From NCBI RefSeq assembly GCF_002056795.1, contig NZ_CP020104.1, positions 5,589,501-5,653,500 on the forward strand: a stretch of 64,000 nt of DNA, given 5' to 3'. Both the position numbers and the translations under genes were made by a program. The DNA is from Spirosoma aerolatum. GTDB taxonomy: Bacteria; Bacteroidota; Bacteroidia; Cytophagales; Spirosomataceae. The notes under the pieces are model-generated. The model had not been told where the DNA came from and made no database searches. It was given only the letters and a program-made list of their open reading frames with translations. The first letter of the stretch is position 1; each line of letters begins with the position of its first letter. Below, piece by piece: positions 55,001-62,653 of this stretch.

Positions 55001-55527
55001 CCATTGCTATCACTCCCCCGAACCGTTCCGCTAATGGAAATATCTTCGGGCACAACCATGATCGATGCCGTAGTTGAAACGGACTGACTCGTATTGAGCG
55101 GATTCGTCTCGGACAACCCTGGCTCGGCCGATGAGGTTATGGGCAATCGGTCATCGGCTGAAGTGGCTGATACTTTTCGATTCAACACTACCCATGTGCC
55201 GGGCTTCACCTGTTTATATCGCAGGTTAAACGGCTTTAACAGACGACTCAACGCATTTTCCAGTGATGGGCTTCCAGCCAAAATATCCGCCGGTACGGTT
55301 AAGTTGGCGATGGTCCGATCTTCAAATAGGATGTCGGTCTGATACCGATTTTTCAGATCGCCCAGAACATCGGCCAGTCGACGGGTCACAACGATGGGCG
55401 ACGTCGCCGTTGCGCGGGTCTGTTGTCGGGCCATAGCGATGGTCTGGCTGCTAGCGAGTTGTGGCCCGCTCAGCAACACACCCGCAAGCAGACCTGACAG
55501 CGTAGTGTTGGTTAAACGTGAACGCAT
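52036..55527 (-). CDS. SusC/RagA-family TonB-linked outer-membrane transporter, cassette 2
   Basis: A 1163-residue protein. After a signal sequence, an STN domain (about 45-115, RRLADVLGDLKNRYQTDILF through TWVVLNRK) precedes a carboxypeptidase-regulatory domain (about 165-245, GPLPGVSVVVKGTNRGTTTD). The SusC signature VVVVGYGTVRKSDLTGSVTS, a plug with NDPLYVVDGLPVNDG and YGSRGANGVVIITTKKG, and a long barrel ending in TGGLNLQF follow. The STN domain makes it a signalling receptor for the FecR/sigma pair upstream, which is only 36 bases away. It should import the glycan cut by the downstream hydrolase and desulfated by the sulfatase. Confidence 0.95.
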   Translation of the reverse strand: MRSRLTNTTLSGLLAGVLLSGPQLASSQTIAMARQQTRATATSPIVVTRRLADVLGDLKNRYQTDILFEDRTIANLTVPADILAGSPSLENALSRLLKPFNLRYKQVKPGTWVVLNRKVSATSADDRLPITSSAEPGLSETNPLNTSQSVSTTASIMVVPEDISISGTVRGSDSNGPLPGVSVVVKGTNRGTTTDANGRYQISVPEPAGGASTLTLVFSYVGYVAQEVVVNNSSEINVQLQENNQSLNEVVVVGYGTVRKSDLTGSVTSLKAQDLTRGTNVNLQQTLIGRSPGVQIYQKSGEPSATMSVQIRGITSITGNNDPLYVVDGLPVNDGTAIGSASAGGTTSNPNNRTPLNSLNPSDIESIEILKDASASAIYGSRGANGVVIITTKKGKDGKLKVEYNGTYGVQKVAHTQQFMTGDEYTRVINEIIDLGKLSTPKVAGPNANTDWQSLLLREAPIQSHDLSFSGAGGNTKYYISVGYFNQDGIMLKSGTRRYNARMNLENGVALKYNVGLSLTTSYTRDYYNATGVGLNDNASALYMAQNYDPTAPPYNADGSFYRSPLMAPMDNPLAVINGQYGMGDTYRTFGNIYAEYFLMPSLSAKVRVGVDLNDNQRYFWIDPTTLTGLSYNGYADVRDGKRSYYLAEGTLNFNKEFKNHRIVAVVGSTYERYTSSSLIANSRSFALPDLTFDALGTGDNTLNGVGSGRQENKLVSFLGRVNYSFMGKYLITASLRADGSARFGPNKQFGYFPSAAVAWRIQDEDFLKNSQTISELKFRASYGATGNQPTANYLYFSTYSAGRNAVFNGTKVSSLQPSRSANPDLQWESAVQADIGIDFGFFNGRLSGSLDYYNRKTSNLLYDIPQPASTGFGSRTENVGSMRNTGLEFALKGVVLNKSDLKLDVGFNITTLKNRVLSLGNVSQSIGSGPGSIGQVSILKPGESIGSFYGYLVDGVWQTGDDFGQAQTGVRPGDLKYRDLDGNKVINASDRVILGKSLPDFYYGFNTSLSYKALVLDVFFEGSQGAKMLNSSLVDSYYPVDYRRNKLAVPYLNRWTPTNPTNDYPSFLPNDVQGQRQVTNKTVEDASYLRLQAIRISYKLPLPKNRYISSASVFVNGQNLATFTKYTGADPAANALGDNILRIDYNTYPLTRTFTGGLNLQF

Positions 55528-55563
55528 AGGTACTAGGTAGTAAGGGATAAGGAAGTCAGTAGG

Positions 55564-56568
55564 TTATTCGAAAAAAGTGACCGTGTTGTCTTTCTGTTTG
55601 TAGTTGATTTCCAGTAGTTCTGCCACTACTTGCAGAAACTCGTCGGCATTGTTAGCCTCAAAGGAGCCCGTAACGGTCCGGCTGGCTAAATCGCTGTTTT
55701 TCAACACCACGCGCAGATTATATGTATCGCGCAGAAGCTCCGCGATTTCACGAACAGATGTACTCTTAAATACAAATCGATGGTTGAGCCAGGCAGTACT
55801 GATCTCAGGCTCCGCTGTGTGGGTCTGGGTTAAATGCCCTGCAGAATCAACCTGTACAGCATCGCCCGGTTTCAGCCGCAGTTGCCGAATGGGCTTGGCG
55901 GTATTGGTATAATTGAGTTGGATAGCCCCCTTGCTCAATACCACTTTTGTGCCCCCCGGCCGATCATATACGTCAAATTCCGTTCCCAGCACTTCAACCT
56001 CAACCCCCCGGTTCGTATGCACCACAAAGCGTTGATGCGTAAGCGTATGTTTGACCGAAAAGGCGGCCTCGCCGGTTAGCCACACCGCCCGCGTTTTATT
56101 GACAAAACCGAACCTTGGAATCCGAAGTGAGGAATGGGCATTGAGCGTTACCTGTGATCCATCCGGGAGAATCACCTGCCGAGTTTCGCCAAATGCTGTT
56201 TCAACAGTTTGGTACAATAATTTTTCCCGGCCTGCATACCCTCCTGCCAGCAGGCATAAGGTAACGACAGCTGCAGCCAGCCACCAGGGTCGACTAATCA
56301 GCGGGCGAATTGTGGGCAATTGATCAGGTTCATAGACAGGTTGCTGCTGTTGTTTCCAGGCTTCAATACGGCTTGTCAGTTGATGAAAGGCGGTGTCTTC
56401 GTCGGCAAGGTATTGCAAATGCTGCTGCTCCCACTCATCAAGCCAGGCTACATATTGCGTCTGATTGGCAGGCTCCTGTAGCCAGTCAGCAATCATCGTT
56501 CGTTGCAGGGCCGTTGAGCGTCCTGCAAAGTGCTCGAACAGCGTTTCTCTCATAGTGGCCGGTTTCAT
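55564..56568 (-). CDS. FecR-family anti-sigma regulator, cassette 2
   Basis: A 334-residue inner-membrane protein. A cytoplasmic N-terminus (1-92) is followed by a membrane segment (about 93-111, PWWLAAAVVTLCLLAGGYAG). The periplasmic FecR domain (about 125-225) contains FGETRQVILPDGSQVTLNAHS and WLTGEAAFSVKHT, and a DUF4974-type C-terminus (about 255-334, RFVFKSTSVREIAELLRDTY) completes it. It overlaps the sigma gene end by 4 bases (56565-56568), consistent with translational coupling. It receives the signal from the STN domain of the SusC receptor encoded directly downstream. Confidence 0.93.
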   Translation of the reverse strand: MKPATMRETLFEHFAGRSTALQRTMIADWLQEPANQTQYVAWLDEWEQQHLQYLADEDTAFHQLTSRIEAWKQQQQPVYEPDQLPTIRPLISRPWWLAAAVVTLCLLAGGYAGREKLLYQTVETAFGETRQVILPDGSQVTLNAHSSLRIPRFGFVNKTRAVWLTGEAAFSVKHTLTHQRFVVHTNRGVEVEVLGTEFDVYDRPGGTKVVLSKGAIQLNYTNTAKPIRQLRLKPGDAVQVDSAGHLTQTHTAEPEISTAWLNHRFVFKSTSVREIAELLRDTYNLRVVLKNSDLASRTVTGSFEANNADEFLQVVAELLEINYKQKDNTVTFFE

Positions 56569-57263
56569 TGGGTTACAACGGTTTTCGCCGATACAGGATG
56601 GCTCGGTTGGGTGGATGGTTGAACAAAGAGAATGGCCGTTAGCCAGCAGAACAGACCTAACTGAAGTGTTTGCCGCAGTTGCGAGAGCGCCCGGCTTAAG
56701 TGTGCTTCAATGGTCTTAGGCGAAATCTGAAGTTCATCGGCAATTTCGCGATGCTTCTTTCCCTCGAAGCGGCTCATCACAAACACGCGCTGACACTGGG
56801 GAGGTAAGGCCCGAACGGTCTTTTCAATCCGCTGATAAAGCTCAGTATACTGAAGAAGTTGCTCGGGATTCAGCACCGCTAGTGTATCGGTTTCTTCGGT
56901 TTCAACTGCCGGGATCGATTCCTGCTGAAACTCTTGGCGTAGGTAGGTATAGGCCCGCTTTCGCACCGCCGAATACAGGTAAGCCTGATAGGTCGTGGTA
57001 ATATGCTGATGTACCTGATTTTTCCAGAAACTGAAAAACACCTCGCTCACCAAATCTTCGGCTATGGTGCGCGAATGCACAAACCGAACTGCCTGGCTGC
57101 ACAACGCCCGGTAATAACGCCGGAACAGCAGTTCATAACCGCGACGAGCATCGGTTTCAAACGTTTGCCGAATCAGGAATTCGGCATCCATGACCATAGG
57201 CTCAGCCTCCGGTTTATGAAACGGATTGGGAACGTTGGATCGACCAGGTAGATTTTCGGACAT
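56565..57263 (-). CDS. ECF RNA polymerase sigma factor, cassette 2
   Basis: A 232-residue protein; internal ATG codons near residue 23 (MVMDAEFLIRQTF) could give a start of more usual length. Region 2 covers about 40-105 (YELLFRRYYRALCSQAVRFV, EDLVSEVFFSFW) and region 4 about 145-195 (ALPPQCQRVFVMSRFEGKKH, ISPKTIEAHLSRALSQLR). After region 4 a hydrophobic stretch LGLFCWLTAILFV appears, then a short polar tail. The sigma from cassette 1 has a similar hydrophobic end. The gene heads the operon that runs through FecR, SusC, SusD, hydrolase and sulfatase. Confidence 0.93.
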   Translation of the reverse strand: MSENLPGRSNVPNPFHKPEAEPMVMDAEFLIRQTFETDARRGYELLFRRYYRALCSQAVRFVHSRTIAEDLVSEVFFSFWKNQVHQHITTTYQAYLYSAVRKRAYTYLRQEFQQESIPAVETEETDTLAVLNPEQLLQYTELYQRIEKTVRALPPQCQRVFVMSRFEGKKHREIADELQISPKTIEAHLSRALSQLRQTLQLGLFCWLTAILFVQPSTQPSHPVSAKTVVTQ

Positions 57264-57421
57264 AGATCAAGGCAGATAGAGGTAACCTGCATACTATTAA
57301 GTCCACAAATCCAGCTTTATCCCTTAGTCGATTTAACGATTTTTTTTAATTATTTCTTTATTCGTGTAAAACGGTTCCGTTTCGAACGCGTCCCGGAAAA
57401 CCATATTACCCATTGAATCAC

Positions 57422-58288
57422 CTATCTCAAAAACTCCTTCAATAGGCGCACCACGTCGCCGGGAGCTTCGTCGGGAGCGTAGTGGCCACTGCCGGTAATC
57501 AGTTGCCCCTGTATGTTGGCCAAACCGCCACTCCGAAAACCATTCAGATACTCGTCCATATTGCCATATTCATGCTCACCCCGCAGGTATAGCACCGGGG
57601 TTGTGATGGTCTGATCTTTTGTGGCTTCATTGTCTTTTTCATCTTGAGGGAAGGCTCGGTACCATTCGAAAGCCGTGCGCAGGGCGTCGTAACCTGTGTA
57701 GGCGCCGGCATAGGTGTTCCGGGCCTGCTCCGTAATCTGGTCTGGTTTCGCCGATATGGTGTTGAAGAAGTAGTCGAAAAATGGTCGCTGCCGATCCATC
57801 ACCAACGTTTCGGGCAGGTCGGGAATGGTGTTGAACCGAAAATGCCAGACATTCGGATTCTGCTTTACCCGTGCCCAGGGATCGATGGCCGGAACCGCTA
57901 CATTCATGATAACCGCTTTCGCCAGTTCATTTGGGTAGGTGTGCAAGTAGGCGTACGCAATCATGCCGCCAACATCGTGCCCGACCAACGTTACTTCACT
58001 CAACCCCAGCGCATCGATCACGCCTTTCACATACGTCGCAATGGTCTTTTTGTCATTGCCAGCAATTTTCTCGGATTGGCCAATGCCGGGTAAATCAAGG
58101 GCTATCACATGAAAATCGGTCTGAAGCCCCGTCATGATCACGTCAAAAGACTGCCAATTTTCGGGAAATCCATGCAGAAACAGTACAGGCGGTTTGTGGG
58201 TGCAGGTGTTAGAAACTACGTGTAGCGACACACCTTCTACTTTGATTTGCTGGTGCTGAAAAGCGGAAGCATTTTCCATGTTATTCAT
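57422..58288 (-). CDS. Alpha/beta hydrolase, epoxide hydrolase or haloalkane dehalogenase-like
   Basis: A 288-residue protein without a signal peptide. The oxyanion motif is LFLHGFPENWQSF and the nucleophile elbow reads LVGHDVGGMIAY, so the nucleophile is an Asp as in epoxide hydrolases and haloalkane dehalogenases. The catalytic His lies in ITGSGHYAPDEAPGDV. A start at 58279 (residue 4) is equally plausible. It overlaps the EVE-domain gene by 8 bases and is on the same strand, so the two are cotranscribed. The substrate is unknown; an esterase with an Asp nucleophile is possible. Confidence 0.82.
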   Translation of the reverse strand: MNNMENASAFQHQQIKVEGVSLHVVSNTCTHKPPVLFLHGFPENWQSFDVIMTGLQTDFHVIALDLPGIGQSEKIAGNDKKTIATYVKGVIDALGLSEVTLVGHDVGGMIAYAYLHTYPNELAKAVIMNVAVPAIDPWARVKQNPNVWHFRFNTIPDLPETLVMDRQRPFFDYFFNTISAKPDQITEQARNTYAGAYTGYDALRTAFEWYRAFPQDEKDNEATKDQTITTPVLYLRGEHEYGNMDEYLNGFRSGGLANIQGQLITGSGHYAPDEAPGDVVRLLKEFLR

Positions 58289-58718
58289 GCGTATCGTTGA
58301 GCATTTGTTTACGGATCAGGTCGAAATCCTTTTTCCCGATTTCAAAAAAACCAACGCGAAACGGGTATCCCCAGGATTTCTTGTTCTGAATAAAATCAAG
58401 GTCGTTGATTAGCGGCAGTATCGACGCTTCCCGGCAATCATAAAATCGGACGTTACGCCGGAATGGGGCAAAATCGTCGGTCATAGTGACCTGGTAAATC
58501 GCTTCGTTGGTCGCCTGTCCGATAGCGGTAAACGACTGGCATTTTTCGTCCTGTTCCAGTACCTGCTTAGGCGAATAAAAGATTACCCAGTCGTCGGGCT
58601 TTGTCCGTTGCAACGGGGCTTTTTTCCCGTGATTCGCCTGTATAAATCCACCCGAAACACCCCGCATGACGTGGTCTTTCGAAGCAACGGCAATCCAGTA
58701 TTGTTGAGACTCGTTCAT
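58281..58718 (-). CDS. EVE-domain protein
   Basis: 145 residues from the ATG at 58718; an in-frame start at 58781 would add 21 residues that do not look like the family. The whole protein is an EVE (UPF0310-type) domain with QQYWIAVASKDHVMRGVSGG near the start, PDDWVIFYSPKQVLE near 45, and a C-terminal PFRVGFFEIGKKDFDLIR. EVE domains share the PUA/YTH-like fold and some bind modified bases in DNA or RNA; whether this one does is unproven. It overlaps the hydrolase gene by 8 bases. EVE genes sometimes sit near restriction or defence genes, but I see none here. Confidence 0.85.
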   Translation of the reverse strand: MNESQQYWIAVASKDHVMRGVSGGFIQANHGKKAPLQRTKPDDWVIFYSPKQVLEQDEKCQSFTAIGQATNEAIYQVTMTDDFAPFRRNVRFYDCREASILPLINDLDFIQNKKSWGYPFRVGFFEIGKKDFDLIRKQMLNDTHE

Positions 58719-58959
58719 GCCTGTTTTTTCTCGTCCCCAATAACCGATATTTTTCCGACTTTCGCAGCGGATCGCTTCCATTTTCGATAGGTTAAGGGCT
58801 ATCCATCAAATAATTACTGTTCGGCAGATTATTAGCGAATGGTATTATTGAGTAACTTACCTAACACCCACCATCCAGTTGTCTGCTTACGAAATAGAAT
58901 GAGTAATCGGATTGCTTTCGGCACTTTATATACCCAGATTTTACCTAAATCCTGAACGA

Positions 58960-59643
58960 ATGTTTTCTGTCTGGAATCTTTCTTTACGTAAACCGGGTCT
59001 TTTACAGCGGTGGCTCTCTCTGCTTTTTATTGCTCTGTTTTCAGCTACGTTTCCCCTTTTTGCTCAATCGTCGGTGAAAGCCGTCTCCTTATTTGACGGT
59101 AAAACGCTGAACGGCTGGAAAACCGTTGATCCGGCGCAGGCCAGTTGGTGGTCGGTAAAAGACAGCGTAATTCATAGTGGTGATGGTGTTAACAAGATAC
59201 CGGAAAATACCTACCTACATACGCTTAAGGAGTACGGTGATTTTGAATTTCGTTGCCTGTTCCGGCTCTACGGTGATCCTAAAACGGGGATGATCAACAG
59301 CGGCATTCAGTATCGGTCGATTATTGAGGGTACAAAAATCATTGGTTATCAGGCCGATATTGGCAATGGCTATTGGGGTGACCTGTATGACGAACACCGC
59401 CGGGAGAAACTGGTTGGTGGTGATCTGCGAACGCTCAAACATATTTTGAAAGAAGACGGCTGGAACAGCTACATCATCCGCTGCAAAGGCAACCATCACG
59501 AACTGTATATTAATGGTGTAAAAACCTGCGACTATATAGAGCAGGACAGTAAAATCCCCAAGAAGGGCGTGATTGCCGTCCAGATACACAGCGGTGGTGT
59601 AGCCCAGGTTGAATTTAGAGACCTGACGATAAACGAGTTTTAA
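58960..59643 (+). CDS. DUF1080 (3-keto-disaccharide hydrolase family) secreted protein
   Basis: 227 residues from the ATG at 58960; a TTG at 58912 is less likely. A signal sequence (WLSLLFIALFSATFPLFAQ) is followed by a concanavalin-like fold with VSLFDGKTLNGWKTVDPAQA, EYGDFEFRCLFRL, GMINSGIQYRS and VAQVEFRDLTINEF. These are the hallmarks of DUF1080 (PF06439), a family with members that cleave 3-keto-glycosides. The protein is exported and may act on oxidised disaccharides. The dehydrogenase-type fusion gene follows at 77 bases, so the two could form one pathway, although a palindrome separates them. Confidence 0.9.
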   Translation: MFSVWNLSLRKPGLLQRWLSLLFIALFSATFPLFAQSSVKAVSLFDGKTLNGWKTVDPAQASWWSVKDSVIHSGDGVNKIPENTYLHTLKEYGDFEFRCLFRLYGDPKTGMINSGIQYRSIIEGTKIIGYQADIGNGYWGDLYDEHRREKLVGGDLRTLKHILKEDGWNSYIIRCKGNHHELYINGVKTCDYIEQDSKIPKKGVIAVQIHSGGVAQVEFRDLTINEF

Positions 59644-59649
59644 TATTCT

Positions 59650-59704
59650 TTCTGGCAGGATTTACAGGATTTATTGATTGAAAATCCTGTAAATCCTGCC
59701 AGAA
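59650..59704. terminator. 23-bp perfect inverted repeat after the DUF1080 gene
   Basis: The arms 59650-59672 and 59682-59704 are exact complements around a 9-base loop. Each arm contains the tandem unit CAGGATTTACAGGATTT. It lies 6 bases after the stop codon and ends 16 bases before the next start codon, so it may terminate or attenuate transcription between the two genes. The unit resembles intergenic repeats that I recall from many Bacteroidota genomes. Confidence 0.75.
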
Positions 59705-59720
59705 TCAAAAACCTATTCCT

Positions 59721-62594
59721 ATGCCTAATCTCCGTCATCGTATACCTTCAGCGGTTGCGGCCTTTTTACTACCCATAACACTTGTTTTAGCCCAATCGCC
59801 CAAAACCAAATCTGCGACTCCAGACACGGCAAAAGTCGACCGGGAGTATGCGCTGGAAGCTACTATGCTGGGCTTTTTCGCCAAGGACGGTGCCCGTAAT
59901 CCCACCCTGAAAGCCAACAAGGGCGACCGGGTCCGCATCACGATCACCAATGGCGAGTTGATGACCCACGATATTGCCCTCGAAAAGCTGGGTATCAAGA
60001 GTAAGACGCTTCAGGAAAAGGGCACCAAAGCCAGTATTACCTTCAAAGCGGACAAAAACGACACCTATTACTGCACCGTTCCGGGCCACCGGGCGGCTGG
60101 CATGGTCGGTAACTTCGAGGTGGTTGAAGGCTCTGTAAACGATGCCACCGTTGCCGGTCAGACGCCCATGAAAAACGGTCAGCCACTCAACCTGAATTTT
60201 GAAACGGGTACGCTGAAAGACTGGACCGCCACCGGCGATGCATTTAGCAACCCGGTTTTCGGGCAGGATGATCCCTCACCTGTGCATGAAAAAGACATGC
60301 ACATTGGTTTCCACGGGAAGTATTTTCTGAGTAGTGGCGGCACGGCCAATGCCAAACAGACGGGCACCTTAACATCCGTCCCCTTTACGGTCACGCAGCC
60401 CTTTGCTGCCTTTAACGTGTCGGGGGGAGCGTTGCAGGATACCCGCGTCGAACTTGTACAGGCCAGTACCAACAAGGTTATTTTTCACAGCACCGGGCAA
60501 GGCCGTGCCACGCTTCAGCCCGTTGTGGTTGATTTGCAGCCTTTCCTGAATCAGGATATTTACATCCGCATCATCGACAACGAAACGGGAATTTCGCAGA
60601 TTCCATACATCCCGCACGACAAATGGGCACACATCAATTTCGATGATTTTCAGTTCTACGCGACTCGTCCAACGTTCCCTAATGAGCTGAAACAGAAAGA
60701 CATTATTATTCTGCCTCCGCTCGATCCGGTCCTGAACGCAGGCCTTTCGGGCATCAAAGCAGCTCAGGCCATGACCCTGCCCAATGGCTTTAAAATGACG
60801 CTGGCCGCTTCGGAACCCGACATTGTGAAACCCATTTGCTTTACGGTAGACTGGCGCGGGCGGCTTTGGGTGGTCGAATCGCACACCTACCCCGTTCCAG
60901 CTCCCGAAGGCCAGGGCCGCGATAAGATTTTTATCTTTGAAGATACCAACGGCGACGGCACGCTCGACAGCAAGAAAGTGTTCATCGAAGGGCTAAATCT
61001 GGTCAGTGGTATGGAAGTCGGTATGGGTGGTGTGTGGGTCGGTGCCGCTCCCTACCTGCTCTTTATCCCGGCCGATTTCAAAACCGACAAACCGCTGGGG
61101 CCACCCCAAAAACTGCTCGATGGCTGGGGGCTTGAAGACACCCACGAAACACTCAACAGTCTGCGTTGGGGTCCCGATGGCTGGCTGTATGGCACTCACG
61201 GTGTGTTTACGCACTCCAACGTTGGCAAGCCGGGTGCCCCTGATTCGGAACGGACCAAACTGAATGCGGGCGTCTGGCGTTATCATCCGACCACACACAA
61301 GTTCGAACTCTTTGCCGAAGGAACCAGCAACCCCTGGGGACTCGATTTCAACGATTACGGTCATGCGTTCATAACGGCCTGCGTAATTCCGCACATGTAC
61401 CACATGATTCAGGGCGGGCGTTACCAGCGACAGGCCGGAAAACATTTCAACCCCTATACCTACGACGACATCAAAACCCACGCCGACCATGTGCACTGGG
61501 TAGGCGAGCGTGGCCCTCATGCGGGCAATTTTCGGTCGGCCTCGGCGGGTGGTGGTCACGCCCATTCGGGAGCCATGATCTACCTCGGCAATAGCTGGCC
61601 ACAGGAGTATCGTAACGATATTTTCATGAACAACATCAACGGAGCCCGGTTCAACAGAGACCATCCGGCCCGTTCGGGCACTGGTTATGTGGTGTCGCAC
61701 AAGCCCGATTTTATTGTCATGAATGATTCGTGGTCGCAGTGGCTCAACTTTAAATACGATGCCAGCGGCTCGGTCTGGGTGATCGACTGGTACGACAAAA
61801 ACCAGTGCCACAGCCCTAATCCCGACGTACACGACAAAACGATGGGCCGGATATTCAAGCTGAGCCATGAAAATGATAAGTGGGTGCAGGTCGATCTGCG
61901 GAAGGCGTCGGATATGGAGCTGGTGAAGGCACAACTGAACCCGAACGACTGGTATGTACGGCAGGCCCGAACCATTTTGCAGGAGCGTGGCCCGAACAAA
62001 AAAGTCCATAAGGCGCTGAAAGAGATTCTGACCCAAAACCCCGATGCAACCCGTAAACTACGGGCGCTCTGGGCCTTGCACGTTACGCAGGGGCTAACCG
62101 ACAAAGAACTGAACGACCTGCTCTCGAACGAAAACGAATATGTACGGAGTTGGGCCATTCAGTTGCTGGCCGAAGACAAAACCGTTTCGCCCGAAACCCT
62201 GAAACAGTTTACAGCAATGGCGCAAAACGACAATTCGGCCATGGTTCGGATGTATCTGGCTTCGGCAATGGGTCGAATTGATCCGGGTCAGCGATGGGAT
62301 GTACTGTATGCCCTCGTGCAAAAGGCGCAGGACAAAGACGATCATAACCAGCCGCTTATGCTGTGGTACGCTACCGAACCGCTGGCCGCTGTCGACATGA
62401 AACGGGCGCTGGATCTGGCGCAGAAGTCAAAAATGCCGAAGCATCTGAACTACATGATTCAGCGAATCGGAGCCATCAATACCGACGACTCGAAAAAGCT
62501 GCTGAAAGAGTTTAACGATCGCGTGGGCAAGCTCGAACACTCGCACGAGAACCACGAAATTCAGGCATTGATCGCCAAGGTATTGGGTGAATAG
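59721..62594 (+). CDS. Cupredoxin, dehydrogenase-type propeller and HEAT-repeat fusion protein
   Basis: A 957-residue exported protein with a signal peptide (1-24). A cupredoxin domain covers about 40-138, with type 1 copper ligands His83 (THDIAL), Cys118, His123 (YYCTVPGH) and Met128. A beta-sandwich of about 160 residues follows (LNLNFETGTLKDWTATG through FDDFQFYATR). A propeller of the PVC-type membrane-bound dehydrogenase family (TIGR02604-like) covers about 340-720 with LPNGFKMTLAASEPD, NSLRWGPDGWLYGTHG and NPWGLDFNDYGH. HEAT-like repeats end the protein. The CxxCH haem domain that often ends such proteins is absent, so electrons may pass to the copper domain or to another carrier. The substrate is unknown. 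Confidence 0.87.
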   Translation: MPNLRHRIPSAVAAFLLPITLVLAQSPKTKSATPDTAKVDREYALEATMLGFFAKDGARNPTLKANKGDRVRITITNGELMTHDIALEKLGIKSKTLQEKGTKASITFKADKNDTYYCTVPGHRAAGMVGNFEVVEGSVNDATVAGQTPMKNGQPLNLNFETGTLKDWTATGDAFSNPVFGQDDPSPVHEKDMHIGFHGKYFLSSGGTANAKQTGTLTSVPFTVTQPFAAFNVSGGALQDTRVELVQASTNKVIFHSTGQGRATLQPVVVDLQPFLNQDIYIRIIDNETGISQIPYIPHDKWAHINFDDFQFYATRPTFPNELKQKDIIILPPLDPVLNAGLSGIKAAQAMTLPNGFKMTLAASEPDIVKPICFTVDWRGRLWVVESHTYPVPAPEGQGRDKIFIFEDTNGDGTLDSKKVFIEGLNLVSGMEVGMGGVWVGAAPYLLFIPADFKTDKPLGPPQKLLDGWGLEDTHETLNSLRWGPDGWLYGTHGVFTHSNVGKPGAPDSERTKLNAGVWRYHPTTHKFELFAEGTSNPWGLDFNDYGHAFITACVIPHMYHMIQGGRYQRQAGKHFNPYTYDDIKTHADHVHWVGERGPHAGNFRSASAGGGHAHSGAMIYLGNSWPQEYRNDIFMNNINGARFNRDHPARSGTGYVVSHKPDFIVMNDSWSQWLNFKYDASGSVWVIDWYDKNQCHSPNPDVHDKTMGRIFKLSHENDKWVQVDLRKASDMELVKAQLNPNDWYVRQARTILQERGPNKKVHKALKEILTQNPDATRKLRALWALHVTQGLTDKELNDLLSNENEYVRSWAIQLLAEDKTVSPETLKQFTAMAQNDNSAMVRMYLASAMGRIDPGQRWDVLYALVQKAQDKDDHNQPLMLWYATEPLAAVDMKRALDLAQKSKMPKHLNYMIQRIGAINTDDSKKLLKEFNDRVGKLEHSHENHEIQALIAKVLGE

Positions 62595-62653
62595 TTTTAG
62601 ACTGATAGAACCGCACGGACGCCCCGACAGATGGTTATATAACCGATGATTTT

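Noticed and set aside
60993..62036. A 347-codon open frame on the minus strand inside the cupredoxin-dehydrogenase gene
   Set aside because: It is a shadow of the strongly biased plus-strand coding frame; the plus-strand protein has clear domains while the minus-strand translation has none.
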